64,000 nt of DNA from Microstegium vimineum (Eukaryota; Streptophyta; Magnoliopsida; Poales; Poaceae). The notes under the pieces were generated by a model. That model had not been told where the DNA came from. It did no database searches and was given only the letters and a program-made list of their open reading frames with translations. Position numbers and translations under genes: made by a program. Positions 45,961 to 56,349 of this stretch are shown here, piece by piece (position 1 is the first letter of the stretch; each line of letters opens with the position of its first letter). The stretch lies in the NCBI GenBank assembly GCA_022036555.1, contig CM039133.1:6913894-6977893 (forward strand), read 5' to 3'.

Positions 45961-47336
45961 TGTCGGTGTTATGACCCGGGGGTCAAGACCACCAACTAGT
46001 AAATTTTTATATTGCGTGCTCCCTCTCCCAGATGTGATGCAAGAAGGACACAAGATTTAACCTGGTTCGGGCAAAGAAGGCCCTACGTCCAGCGGGGGAG
46101 GATGACTTGTATTATCTCGCACCGAAGTGCTCGTACAGGGGGTACAAGCTGGTTTACACGTGGTTGCTCAGAGTGAGCTGAGGCCTAAGGCTAGCAAGGC
46201 TATCCTAGGCGGTCAGTTGGTTGTTCGAATGGTCGACCGAGCAAAGGGGTGTGTGGAGTGTGAGGATCAGAACTGGGGTCTGAGTGCTAAGTGTTCGGGC
46301 GAATGCCGAAAAAAGTCGTCTGAAAATAGTCCTCCCCTTCTTCTATCTTGGCGCCCCCTTTTATAGACCAAGGGAGGCCCGAGAGTACAGGGTCCGAAAC
46401 TGTTATAGCATGGGAGGCATGTCCGCGGCATAGTGTTGGCGAAGGGACGTCGATCACTGTGGCGGCGTGGCTTTCCCGTCCTTCCGGTGCTCCGGGGCAT
46501 GGTGACAGTAGACTAGACGTGGCGGCAGAGCAGAGTCGTCCCTCCGTAGACGGGCGCAAGTCCCACAGTTGAGGCAGAACGGGGCGGATGGGACGGGCCC
46601 CATACTGGAGTGGTTGGAGGTAGGGGTCGAGCCCCCCGGTCGAGGGGAGGGTCGAGCCCTGCGTGGCCTTGTCGTGTCCCTGAAGACGTCATCGAGGGCC
46701 GTCGTGTTCACGTCTCGAGGGGTGCTTCTGGAGTCCGTACTCACGACGTGGTTACAGTGGCAACACAGTTGACGGGAGTCAGGGACATGGCAGTGAGTTG
46801 ATGGATTTGACTGCGGTCGTGGGCGCCCATGGTGTTTGGCGGATTCCCTTTAACCCATACTGGGAGCAGTTGGGCTGATCGAGCTTCTCGTCTGGGGTGG
46901 TCGTTCGTTCGACCCCTTTCCGTCAGTTAGAGCAGAGGTGGAGTCGGAGAGGTCGAGGTAGAGGCAGAGGGGTCATTCGTTCGACCCCTGGTCCAGCAAT
47001 CGGCGTCGAGGTAGAGGCGGAGGGGTCGTTCGTTCGACCCCTGGTCCGTCAATCGGCGTCGAGGCAGAGGCGGAGGGGTCATTCGTTCGACCCCTGGTCC
47101 GTCAATCGGCGTCGAGGCAGAGGCGGAGGGGTCATTTGTTCGACCCCTGGTCCGTCATTCTTCCAGAAGCGGCCCGGCCCATGACTGGTCGCCATCGCCG
47201 GTGTGGGGGGCCTTCGTGTGATGGGCCTTTCTTTGCGGGCTTGGGCGGTTGGTTGGCCCTTGTCTTAAAAATGGTTGCTACGTTTAGCGTTAAATTATCG
47301 AAGGGTTTAGGGTACCCCTTACCTTTGTACCCGACA
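45961..47336 (-). repeat. Element B, 5' LTR (1376 bp)
   Basis: Plus strand tgtcggtgttatgaccc...ttgtacccgaca; perfect TGTCGG ends in inverted form. TATA motif complement at 46358-46365. A minisatellite of about 53 bp in four units lies at 46966-47156. It is followed by the GGTTT duplication and element E. Confidence 0.85.
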
Positions 47337-47341
47337 GGTTT

Positions 47342-48169
47342 AAACCCTCTCTAAGCTTCTTCACACGCAATAAGTGGTTATCTCATAGAGGTTGTACTTG
47401 TCACTAAATACCAATCCAAAATAGATCAAGTACTTGGGTTTACTAGCTCATGATCAAACTCATATACTACCACTAGATTCAAACAAGCAATCAAGCAATA
47501 GTGGTAGGCTATAAGCAACAAATTCATTTGTTTTTCAATGAATGATCACTAAGTATGACTATATGCACTAAAAATGTCCTAAGTAATGGATGTATGCATA
47601 TGTCCAACAATTTCACCTTTGCTATTTTGGAGTAGAGGATAGTCATATAAATTTCATCTCCAATAGCAATGTGAAGTCCAATGAAGCGCTTGGTGAAGAC
47701 CAATGAATACCAATTTGAATTTCATTCTTCACCCATATGAATTAAGAACCACTAATGATCAAGTGCCCTTTCCTGTTGTGGTTTACTTGCTTCTTCTTTC
47801 ATATTTGCTTGCATAAGAGAATACTAAATGATGTATCACTTGTAGGTTTATTAATTGCCACTTGTAGGTTTATGAATTGATCTCTTTTGGGTGTTGCTTG
47901 CTTTCTTTTGATCAATACTATTGATTTATTCAACTAAGCATCCAAATGACTCCTAGATCACCACTTCCATGTTAGCCTTCCAAGTACCACACTTGGTTTT
48001 ACCTACACAACGGCGGCAAACCCCTACACTTAGGGAGAAGTGACCTATCTCTAAGAATCATTCTTCATACTCACTTGAAGGTAACTTTGTTTGATTGATT
48101 CAAATGTTGAACTCCATTTGATGAATGAACATGAATCCAGTATGGGTTCAAACTATCTTGTTTAAGTCC
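47342..48169 (-). other. Element E interior block 2, no gene
   Basis: AT-rich sequence between the insertion sites of B and C. No ORF or motif is recognised. It ends with AGTCC (48165-48169), the target duplication of C. Confidence 0.5.
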
Positions 48170-49277
48170 TGTTGACACCGTTTTTCGACACGTGTCAAAT
48201 GGGCTGAAGCTTGACTGGTCAATGGTCATTTTCCATCGGCATCGGTAAAGTATGAGCCAATATGGCCGATGGGAGAGTGCTGTGGGAAGACTAAGGGTGT
48301 TGCCGATGAAGGCTGGGTGATCTTTGCCGACAAAGGTTAATAGATGGTCTTGTTGAAGCTGTTTGCCGATGAAGAATCATTGCTGATGGCCGATGAAGAG
48401 TCATTGCCAATTGCCGATGAAGGCTCGTTGCCGATTGCCGATGAAAGATGATTGCCGATTGCCGATAAGGCTCATTGCCGATTGCCGACGAAGAGATGCT
48501 GCCGATTGCTGATCAGGAAAGTATTGCCGATGCCGATGGGCGTGACTTAGCACTTGGCGGCAGCGGAGGGTTACAAGTGGCCAAAGAAGGAAGGTGCGGA
48601 TTAAAGGGATCTGCCGATGGAAAGTTTCCATCGAGAAGAAGTATAAGGAAACTGGTGTTTTGTGCCAGTATTATTATAGTAGTTTGCGTCCGACTCTTGC
48701 ATGGGTCACTTATTTTCCCTTAAAATAGGTGTGTTTGTTTAGGAAATAAATATTGTTATCCGGCTCTTGCGCGAGTCAGTTTCCTTTAAAGTAGGAGTTT
48801 GTTTTAGGAAGGATATGTGTCGTGTCTTTGTACAACTCTCCGTGCGAGAGTATAAATATGTGCCCGAGGGCTATGGAATAAACAATCAATCCAATTCAAA
48901 CCAAACCAATTTTATCTTATTCTACCTTTTATCGCAATTTACCCTTTTACTACATTAGTTATAGCTATCAACGAGTTCTTCAAGCTTTCGACGGGCTGCA
49001 TCACCTTGATCTCCGTCAAATCCTTGCTAGTTCCGCGTGGGAGTACCTCTAGGCTTTGGCAATCCGGGCGCATCGCTGTTTGCCTCGTCTAGCTCTGCTC
49101 TAGTTACCCCTGATCAATCTGAGCCTTGACGTCCGGGCGCATCGCTGTCGTCTCGTTCAGTTTGTTCTAGTTATCATCCTTGTCGATTGATTGGTCAAAT
49201 CGACTGGCACGCCCTCGACATCGAGCTTTGGGTAATAGCCCGAGGTGTTCACAGATCTGACGCTTTTTGTGTCAACA
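48170..49277 (+). repeat. Element C, 5' LTR (1108 bp)
   Basis: TGTTGACACCG...TTGTGTCAACA. Contains an array of ttgccgatgaag / gccgattgccgat units at 48360-48540 and a TATA box tataaata at 48851-48858. Confidence 0.9.
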
Positions 49278-49303
49278 CCTCTTTTGGCATGCCCAGTGGG
49301 ACC
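49278..49303 (+). other. Element C primer-binding site region
   Basis: cctcttttggcatgcccagtgg immediately follows the LTR and is identical to that of element A. Confidence 0.5.
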
Positions 49304-49329
49304 AGATTATACAGATCTATACATTCGGC

Positions 49330-52300
49330 ATGGCTGATCACGCCGATGTCAACTAGAGGAATGTCATTGAAGTGTCTGAGGCCGACCTGAAAAGATGATC
49401 AGAAGCAGGCCATGGAGTGGGCTATGGAGGAATACAGGCAGCTGTATCTCAAATCCTTCAGCCTCAACAGGAGTGGCGAAGCAATTCAGAAGCAAGATCC
49501 GCCGTTGCCGCGGCAGGTCACGTACGACGCCAACCCTGGTAAGCTACAAGAGATGGTTAATGCCGCTGTAAGTTAAGCTTTGATTAACCACTCCAGCGTG
49601 CTGTCCAATACTGTCTACAATGCTGTCGCACAAACATTCAAAGAGGGACATGCACCGCGATATGCCGGTCCAGCGTACCATCAACCTGGATTGGCATCTG
49701 CAAGCCCATCGGTGGCCCAAATGGCGTCTTCCACCCATGTGGAACCGTCCGCCGATGTGGCTACATCACCAAGACCGAACGCTGGCGACACTACCAAGTT
49801 CAATGCAGATCCGGCCGCGTCGGCAACTTCAGGGCCAGCCCCCGCTAATTGGTGGGGATACGGTATGCCTCCGAATCTATATGCTGGCTCTAATCTGGTG
49901 TAGGGAGACGGTTCAGCTTGGAAGAACTCTATGGCATCGACAGCACAGTCACAGCCAATGGCTCATATGATGCACAACTCTGCGCCTGCTCCAACCATAC
50001 AAGTGCCATCAGATGACCTCCAAGTAATCCCCAAGATACCTCTGATGCCACCATCGGCAAGCTCTGTGCCGATGCAACATATTATAACCACCGGCAGTCA
50101 ATCTCTGGCGGCAAATTCTCAAGCTAGAGCGCCGGTCCCCGAGGGTAATCTGGTGATCAATTGCTCTAGAATTCAAGAGCCCCAAGCTCCGGTCAGCTAT
50201 CAGCCATCGGCAAGTCATATGCCGATGCTTTATAATCCTAGGTGGGTCAACCAGCCGCCAACTCAGCAGCCTGGTGCGTCGATGTATTATTATGGAGGCC
50301 CAGCTCCCACTCAGGGCGGATCATCGGTACAACAACCGATGAATGTGACGGTTCAGCCAACTCCTCCAAGTATGCCAAACTATCCATTGGTAAGTCAACC
50401 GATGCATAGTGTGCAGATGACTGGTGTCGCGCCCGCGACTACTGCACATCTTCAAGAGGCGCGTCAGCCAACTCCACCAGTCGACAATCAGCTAATGAGT
50501 CGGCAAGAGCAGGACGTATACTGGGTCGGCAAGATTGCCGAAGTCATGAAAGAGCAATTCGGTATCAGACCCAAGGTCAACACGTACTCCTATCAGACCC
50601 CGTACCCGCCTGCATATGACTTGATTCCTCTTTCGAATCGGTACAAGGTGCCTGATTTCACCAAGTTCTCTGGCCAAGACGACACATCGACAATGGAGCA
50701 TATCAACCGCTTCATTATTCAGTGTGGAGAAGCTGCCAGCAGGGATGAGTTAAGGGTGAGATTGTTCTCTTCGTCATTGTCTGGATCGGCATTCACATGG
50801 TTCATATCATTGCCTTCAAATTCTATAATTACATGGGCCGATCTACAGAGATAGTTTCACAAGTACTTCTTTGCTGGCATACATGAGAAGAAGCTTACCG
50901 ATCTGGTCAAAATGAGGCAACGCAACGATGAGTCGGTAGAGAGCTTCGTGCAAAGGCTGCGGGACGTGAAGAACAAGTGCTACAGTCTGGTGCTTGATGA
51001 TCGGCAACTAGCAGATTTGGCCTTCCAAGGGTTACTGCCGCATATCAAGGACAAGTACACGTCCCAGGAGTTTGAGAGCCTAAGTCACCTGGTGCAGAGG
51101 ATTGCCGATCAAGATGTCAAAGCCTTTGAGCCCAGGAAGACTTGGAACAAGAAGGTGACCTTCATCGGGAAAGAAGAAGACTCTGGATCGGATGAAGAGA
51201 TGAATGTCGACACGGCCGAATGGGTGAAGGATAAGAAGCCTGTGTCTTGTCCGTTCGGCCAAAAAGAAACTGAGAGGTTCACCTTTGACATCACCAAGGC
51301 CGATAGGATGTTTGACTTGTTGCTACAAGAGGGACGAATCAAGCTGGCACCCAACCAAGTGATTCCATCGGCCGAAGAGCTCAAGAAGATTAGGTACTAC
51401 AAGTGGCATAATGCAACCTCACACAGTACCAATGACTGCAAAGTATTCAGGCAGCAGTTGCAGTCGGAGATCGAGTCTGGGCGTATCAAGTTTGAAAACT
51501 CCAAAGTCCAGAAACCGATGAAGATTGATCAGCACCCCTTCCCAAACAATATGGTGGAGATCAGTGAAAAAACCAAAGTGCTGACATCGAAAGCTGCCAG
51601 AAGGAACTCATCGGTAGACCCTAACTACCAAGTACCTGAGCACGATGCAAGAAGGTTTGCCGATGATAGAAAGGGTAAGAAGGTTGCCGATGAGGGCAGC
51701 AGCGCCAACAGGGCTCCTGGAGTGGTGATTACTCACAAACAGTCGAGGCGATATCATCGGCAATCACGTGAAGAACAGTATCGGCAAGAAGAGGAGGAGC
51801 ATCGGGAATGGCTTCGACATAAGGACCACTGGAGGTGTCCCTTCTTCGTTCATTGCTGGGAAGAAGGCATCAAGCTGCCCACTGCCGATAACTGTCCAGA
51901 ATGCAATGGGTACTACACAGCCGATCGGTCAGGTAAGCGACCTTGTTTTGATGATCAGGCACCCAGGTACGCCAGGCCGCTCAGAGAGGACAGATCGGCA
52001 CATGATCGACTGGAGGGCAAGCTCAGTGCCCATGATCGGCTTGGCAGGCGTGTTGACCAGAGGGAGCTGGAGGAGATGGCCAATGCTAGAGTGCCCGACG
52101 AAGAGATATTCTCCAGAGATCCCAACATCGGAAGAAGTGTCGATGAAAGCAGGGGAAAGCAGCACCAGCCCATCTGGAAGACCAAGCTTCCTCCGTGGTG
52201 CCCTAAGGGTTTGACTAAGACCCAGAAGAGGAGGATTCAGCGCCAGCGCCGCGATGACCTATATGACAGTGCAGAACCCTCGGAAGAGAAGCAATGGAGG

Positions 52301-52996
52301 CCGAAGCGTAAGGACAGGGGCCCATCGGCAGATATAAACATGGTTGTCATGTTGCCGATGGAGTTCATGGCGCCCGTCAGCGATGATGAAGAGGCTGCCG
52401 ATATGGCACAATTGATGCTGGATCCGATGACGGCTATCTTTGAAAAGCCTGCCGAAGATGAGAGGCAGCACTTATGGGCTCTGTTTGTTAAAGGCAGAGT
52501 GGATGTTCAACCGATGACCAAGATGCTAGTGGATGGTGGTGCATCGATCAACATAATGCCCTATGTCGTGATCAGGAAGCTTGGCAAAGGTGATCAGGAT
52601 TTGGTCGAGACCGACATGAAGCTCAAGGACTTCGAAGGCAATGTGTCAACCGCCATGGGAGCCGTATGTGTTGACTTAACCATCGGCAGTAAGACTTTGC
52701 CGACAACGTTCTTTGTAATCAGCGGCAAGGGCACTTACAACTTGCTCCTCGGGAGGGACTGGATCCATGCTAATTGATGTATCCCTTCTACTATGCATCA
52801 GAGCCTGGTGCAATGGATCGGGGACAGAATTGAAGTCGTCCGCGGCGAAACCCCATCTACTGTCGCATTGGCAGAGTTGGATACTTATGAGCAGACCAGG
52901 TGCATATCCGGTGAAGCCTGGGACAAGGAATTCCTCAAAGTTGCCGATTACCGCATCAAACCAATCCAAGCAGTCGGTCCTGAGGAGGAGTCTTAA
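49330..52996 (+). pseudogene. Element C gag-protease, with premature stops
   Basis: Starts at ATG 49330 (MADHADVN). Lesions: TAG just after MADHADVN (CAG in A), a 1-bp insertion near 49393 (ctgaaaagatg), TAA near 49576, TAG at 49901-49903, TAG at 50852-50854 (CAA in A) and TGA at 52775-52777 (TGT in A). Beyond the insertion all pieces share one frame. The gag core runs at about 50640-51060 (YKVPDFTKFSGQDDTSTMEHINRF...FVQRLRDVKNKC). The Cys/His cluster CPFFVHC...NCPECNGYY is near 51838-51915. Protease is near 52530-52770 with DGGASINIMPYVV and LLGRDWIHAN. The frame ends TAA at 52994-52996, overlapping the pol ATG. Confidence 0.85.
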
Positions 52997-55900
52997 TGGA
53001 TCAGTTCGTCGATGACGGAAAGCTGGGGCAGAGCTTCACGTCTGCTGATGACTTGCTCGAGATCGACATCGGCGATGGTAGTAAACCTAGGCCTACTTTT
53101 ATTAGTGCTAAGTTAGATTCCCAATGTAAGCAGCAGTTAATTGATTTATTAAAAGAGAATAAAGATTGTTTCGCTTGGGATTATACAGAGATGCCTGGTT
53201 TAGACCGATCGATATTTGAACATCGGTTATCCATCAAGTCTGGTTTTCAGCCACATCGGCAGCCAGCACGCCGATGCAATCCTACTATCTTACCCGATAT
53301 TAAGGCTGAGATTACCAAGTTGATCGAGGCTGGATTTATTCGGCAATGCCGATATGCCGATTGGATTTCTAATGTGGTTCCTGTGTATAAAAAGAATGGG
53401 AAACTTCGTGTTTGCATTGATTTTAGGAATCTGAACAAGGCTACGCCGATGGATGGCTACCCGATGCCCGTTGCCGATCTGCTGATCGATGCTGCTGCTG
53501 GGCACCAAATTATTAGCTTTATGGATGGCAATGCTGGGTATAATCAGATATTCATGGCTGAAGAAGACATATCCAAGATTGCTTTCCGATGTCCAGGTCA
53601 CGTTGGCTTATTTGAATGGGTAGTCATGACTTTTGGCTTGAAGAATGCCGGTGCTACTTATCAGAGGGCAATGAATTTTATCTTTCATAAGTATATCGGC
53701 ACAATAGTTGAAATCTACATCGATGACGTGGTGGTTAAGTCTAGAGACTTCAAAAAGCATTTTGCCAATTTGTGGAAAATATTGGAGTGCACGAGGGAGC
53801 ATGGGTTGAAGATGAATCCTAACAAGTGTGCGTTTGGCGTATCGGCAGGGCAGTTTCTGGGCTTCATGGTGCATCAGAGAAGCATTGAAATCGGCAAAAA
53901 ATCTATTGATGCAATTAACAAGGTAGTTGCTCCCACAAACAAGACTGAGTTGCAGTCTCTGATCGGAAAGATTAATTTCATTAGAAGATTTATATCCAAT
54001 CTGTCTGGTAAGATTAAATCTTTTAGTCCTCTGTTAAAATTGAAAGTCGATCAAGAGTTTATATGGAGAGAAGAGCAGCAGACAGCCTTAGAAGAGATTA
54101 AAAGATACTTGGTAAATCCTCCAGTCTTAGTTCCACCTCAACACGGGAAGCCTTTCAGGTTATATTTGTCTGCCGATGACGATGTTATCGGATCAGCCTT
54201 AATTCAAGAGTTTGAAGGGAAGGAACGTGTAATATATTACCTGAGCAGAAGGTTGGTGGATGCTGAAACCAGGTATTCGGCCATAGAAAGATTGTGCTTA
54301 TGTTTATACTTCTCTTGCATTAAATTAAGACATTATTTGTTGTCGGCCGAATGCACTGTTGTTTGCAAAGATGATGTAGTCAAGTACATGCTGTCAATGC
54401 CGATTTTGAGTGGACGAATCGGTAAGTGGATTCTGGCACTATCAGAGTTTGACCTAAGGTATGAATCGGCAAAGGCTGTTAAAGGTCAGGTGATGGCCGA
54501 CTTTGTCACTCAGCACTGCAATATGGTGAGCTTTGTTGAGATTGCTCCTTGGGCTCTATTCTTTGATGGGTCTACGTGCAAGGATGGAGCAGGTATCGAT
54601 ATTCTGTTGATTTCACCCCGAGGACAGAGGTATGAGATTTCGTTGCCGATTGTTGCTACTTCAACAAACAATCAGGCTGAATACCAGGCTTTACTTAAGG
54701 GGTTGGAGTTGCTCAGGGAGGTGCATGCCGATGCTGTTGAAATCTTCGGTGATTCTATGTTGGTGATTAATCAATTGATCGGGACATATGAGTGTCGAAG
54801 TGAAGTTTTGATTGCTGTTCATGAGCGGTGTTTGCAGTTGTTAAAGGAGTTCAAAGAATACCGCCTTGAGCATATTCCAAGGCTGCATAATGAAGAAGCC
54901 AATCGGTTGGCACAGAATGCTTTAGGATATCAGCCGATTCAAGAAATCACAACATCGGTAATAGTTGCCGATGACTGGAAAAAGGAGATTGCCGATTACT
55001 TGAGGGATCCATCCAGGAAAGTTGAAAGGCGCCTAAGGTTCCAAGCTACTAAGTATGTGCTCCTTGATAATGAGTTGTATTATCGGACAATTGATGGGGT
55101 TTTACTTAGATGTCTTGGCAAAGAGGAATCAAAAGAGTTGATGGGTGAGATCCATGAAGGTGTGTGTGGAGCGCATCAATCAGCATTCAAGATGAAGTGG
55201 ATGATTAGGCGGAATGGATATTATTGGCCGACAATCCTTGAAGATTGCTTCAGTTATTTCAAAGGGTGCCAAGACTGTCAAAAGTTTGGTAATGTGCAAA
55301 GGGCACCTACATCGGCAATGAATCCTATAATCAAGCCTTGGCCATTCAGAGGATGGGCTATTGATCTCATCGGCCAGATTTATCCGCCGTCGAACAAGGG
55401 GCACAAGTTCATACTTGTTGCTACCGATTACTTCACCAAATGGGTTGAGGCAATTCCCTTGAAGAAGGTGACATCGGCAAACATGGTGGATTTCGTTAAG
55501 GAGCACATCGTTTACCGATTTGGTATTCCTCAGACCATTACTATCGATCAAGGAACCATGTTCACATTGGGAGAGTTTGATGACTTTGCTGCTAGCATGG
55601 GTTTCAAGGTGTTAAATTCTTCTCCTTATTATGCTCAAGCTAATGGTCAAGCTGAAGCGACTAATAAAGGAGTCATTAAGCTTATAAAGCGCAAGATTGA
55701 AGAAAACCCTAGAAGGTGGCATGTGGTCTTAAACGAAGCTTTGTGGTCGTATCGGATGGCTTGTCATGGTGCAACCAAGGTCTCCCCGTATCAGTTGGTT
55801 TATGGACACGATGCTGTCCTACCTTGGGAAATCAAAACTGGTTCTAGGCGATTGTCTTTTCAGGATCAATTGACGACCGATGATTATGTTACTCTAATGA

Positions 55901-56232
55901 AAGATGAGTTAGAAGATTTGGCAGGTCATCGGTTGAGGGCATTAATTAGTATTGAGGAGAACAAGAAGAGGGTTGCCCGATGGTATGACAAGAAAGTGAA
56001 GGTGAAGGAGTTTGCCGATGGTGATCTGGTTTGGAAGTTGATTTTACCGATTGGGACTAAGAGCTCTAAATTTGGGAAGTGGCCCCCCAATTGGGAAGGT
56101 CCTTATCGGATAAAACAGTCTGCTCCCGGTAATGCGTACATTTTGGAAACTCTCGAAGGAGTGGCATTTTCTAGGGCGATCAACGGCAAATACTTAAAGA
56201 GATATTACCCTAGCATATGGGTAGATGCATAG
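52996..56232 (+). CDS. Element C pol polyprotein: RT, RNase H, integrase (1078 aa, intact)
   Basis: ATG 52996, overlapping the stop of gag-protease (TAATG). RT at about residues 110-290 with PVYKKNGKLRVCIDFRNLNK, FMDGNAGYNQIFMAEED and the catalytic YIDD at about 241-244. RNase H at about 515-640 with LFFDGSTCKDGAG, NNQAEYQALLKGLELL and GDSMLVINQL. Integrase at about 715-1000: a zinc domain (HEGVCGAHQS...GCQDCQKFG), Asp in WAIDLIGQ (about 789), Asp in TIDQGTMF (about 851) and Glu in NGQAEATNKG (about 887), a D-D-35-E spacing. The C-terminal GPYRIKQSAPGNAYIL segment follows. All catalytic residues are present, so it could be functional if translated. It would copy the RNA and insert the cDNA in the nucleus. 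Confidence 0.95.
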   Translation: MDQFVDDGKLGQSFTSADDLLEIDIGDGSKPRPTFISAKLDSQCKQQLIDLLKENKDCFAWDYTEMPGLDRSIFEHRLSIKSGFQPHRQPARRCNPTILPDIKAEITKLIEAGFIRQCRYADWISNVVPVYKKNGKLRVCIDFRNLNKATPMDGYPMPVADLLIDAAAGHQIISFMDGNAGYNQIFMAEEDISKIAFRCPGHVGLFEWVVMTFGLKNAGATYQRAMNFIFHKYIGTIVEIYIDDVVVKSRDFKKHFANLWKILECTREHGLKMNPNKCAFGVSAGQFLGFMVHQRSIEIGKKSIDAINKVVAPTNKTELQSLIGKINFIRRFISNLSGKIKSFSPLLKLKVDQEFIWREEQQTALEEIKRYLVNPPVLVPPQHGKPFRLYLSADDDVIGSALIQEFEGKERVIYYLSRRLVDAETRYSAIERLCLCLYFSCIKLRHYLLSAECTVVCKDDVVKYMLSMPILSGRIGKWILALSEFDLRYESAKAVKGQVMADFVTQHCNMVSFVEIAPWALFFDGSTCKDGAGIDILLISPRGQRYEISLPIVATSTNNQAEYQALLKGLELLREVHADAVEIFGDSMLVINQLIGTYECRSEVLIAVHERCLQLLKEFKEYRLEHIPRLHNEEANRLAQNALGYQPIQEITTSVIVADDWKKEIADYLRDPSRKVERRLRFQATKYVLLDNELYYRTIDGVLLRCLGKEESKELMGEIHEGVCGAHQSAFKMKWMIRRNGYYWPTILEDCFSYFKGCQDCQKFGNVQRAPTSAMNPIIKPWPFRGWAIDLIGQIYPPSNKGHKFILVATDYFTKWVEAIPLKKVTSANMVDFVKEHIVYRFGIPQTITIDQGTMFTLGEFDDFAASMGFKVLNSSPYYAQANGQAEATNKGVIKLIKRKIEENPRRWHVVLNEALWSYRMACHGATKVSPYQLVYGHDAVLPWEIKTGSRRLSFQDQLTTDDYVTLMKDELEDLAGHRLRALISIEENKKRVARWYDKKVKVKEFADGDLVWKLILPIGTKSSKFGKWPPNWEGPYRIKQSAPGNAYILETLEGVAFSRAINGKYLKRYYPSIWVDA

Positions 56233-56349
56233 TGCTCAGTCGAATGCCGATGAAAAGAAAAATTATAAAAACATCGGTAAAAACAAGCTGACATTATATT
56301 ACAAGACGAGATCAAGTATCAGGTTACATCCTTGCCGATACAACAGACA

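Larger units (their letters stand above)
18458..47336 (-). mobile_element. Element B: gypsy LTR retrotransposon with antisense gene, minus strand, split by A
   Basis: B lies in E between two GGTTT target duplications (18453-18457 and 47337-47341). Its 5' LTR is 45961-47336. Its 3' LTR is 31620-32949 plus the outermost 7 bp at 18458-18464, separated by insertion of A. Minus-strand order is LTR, primer site, gag, protease, RT, RNase H, integrase, a plus-strand (antisense) gene, polypurine tract, LTR. RT before integrase makes it Ty3/gypsy. The antisense gene fits the Tat lineage. Many nonsense and frameshift changes show that it is inactive. Confidence 0.8.
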
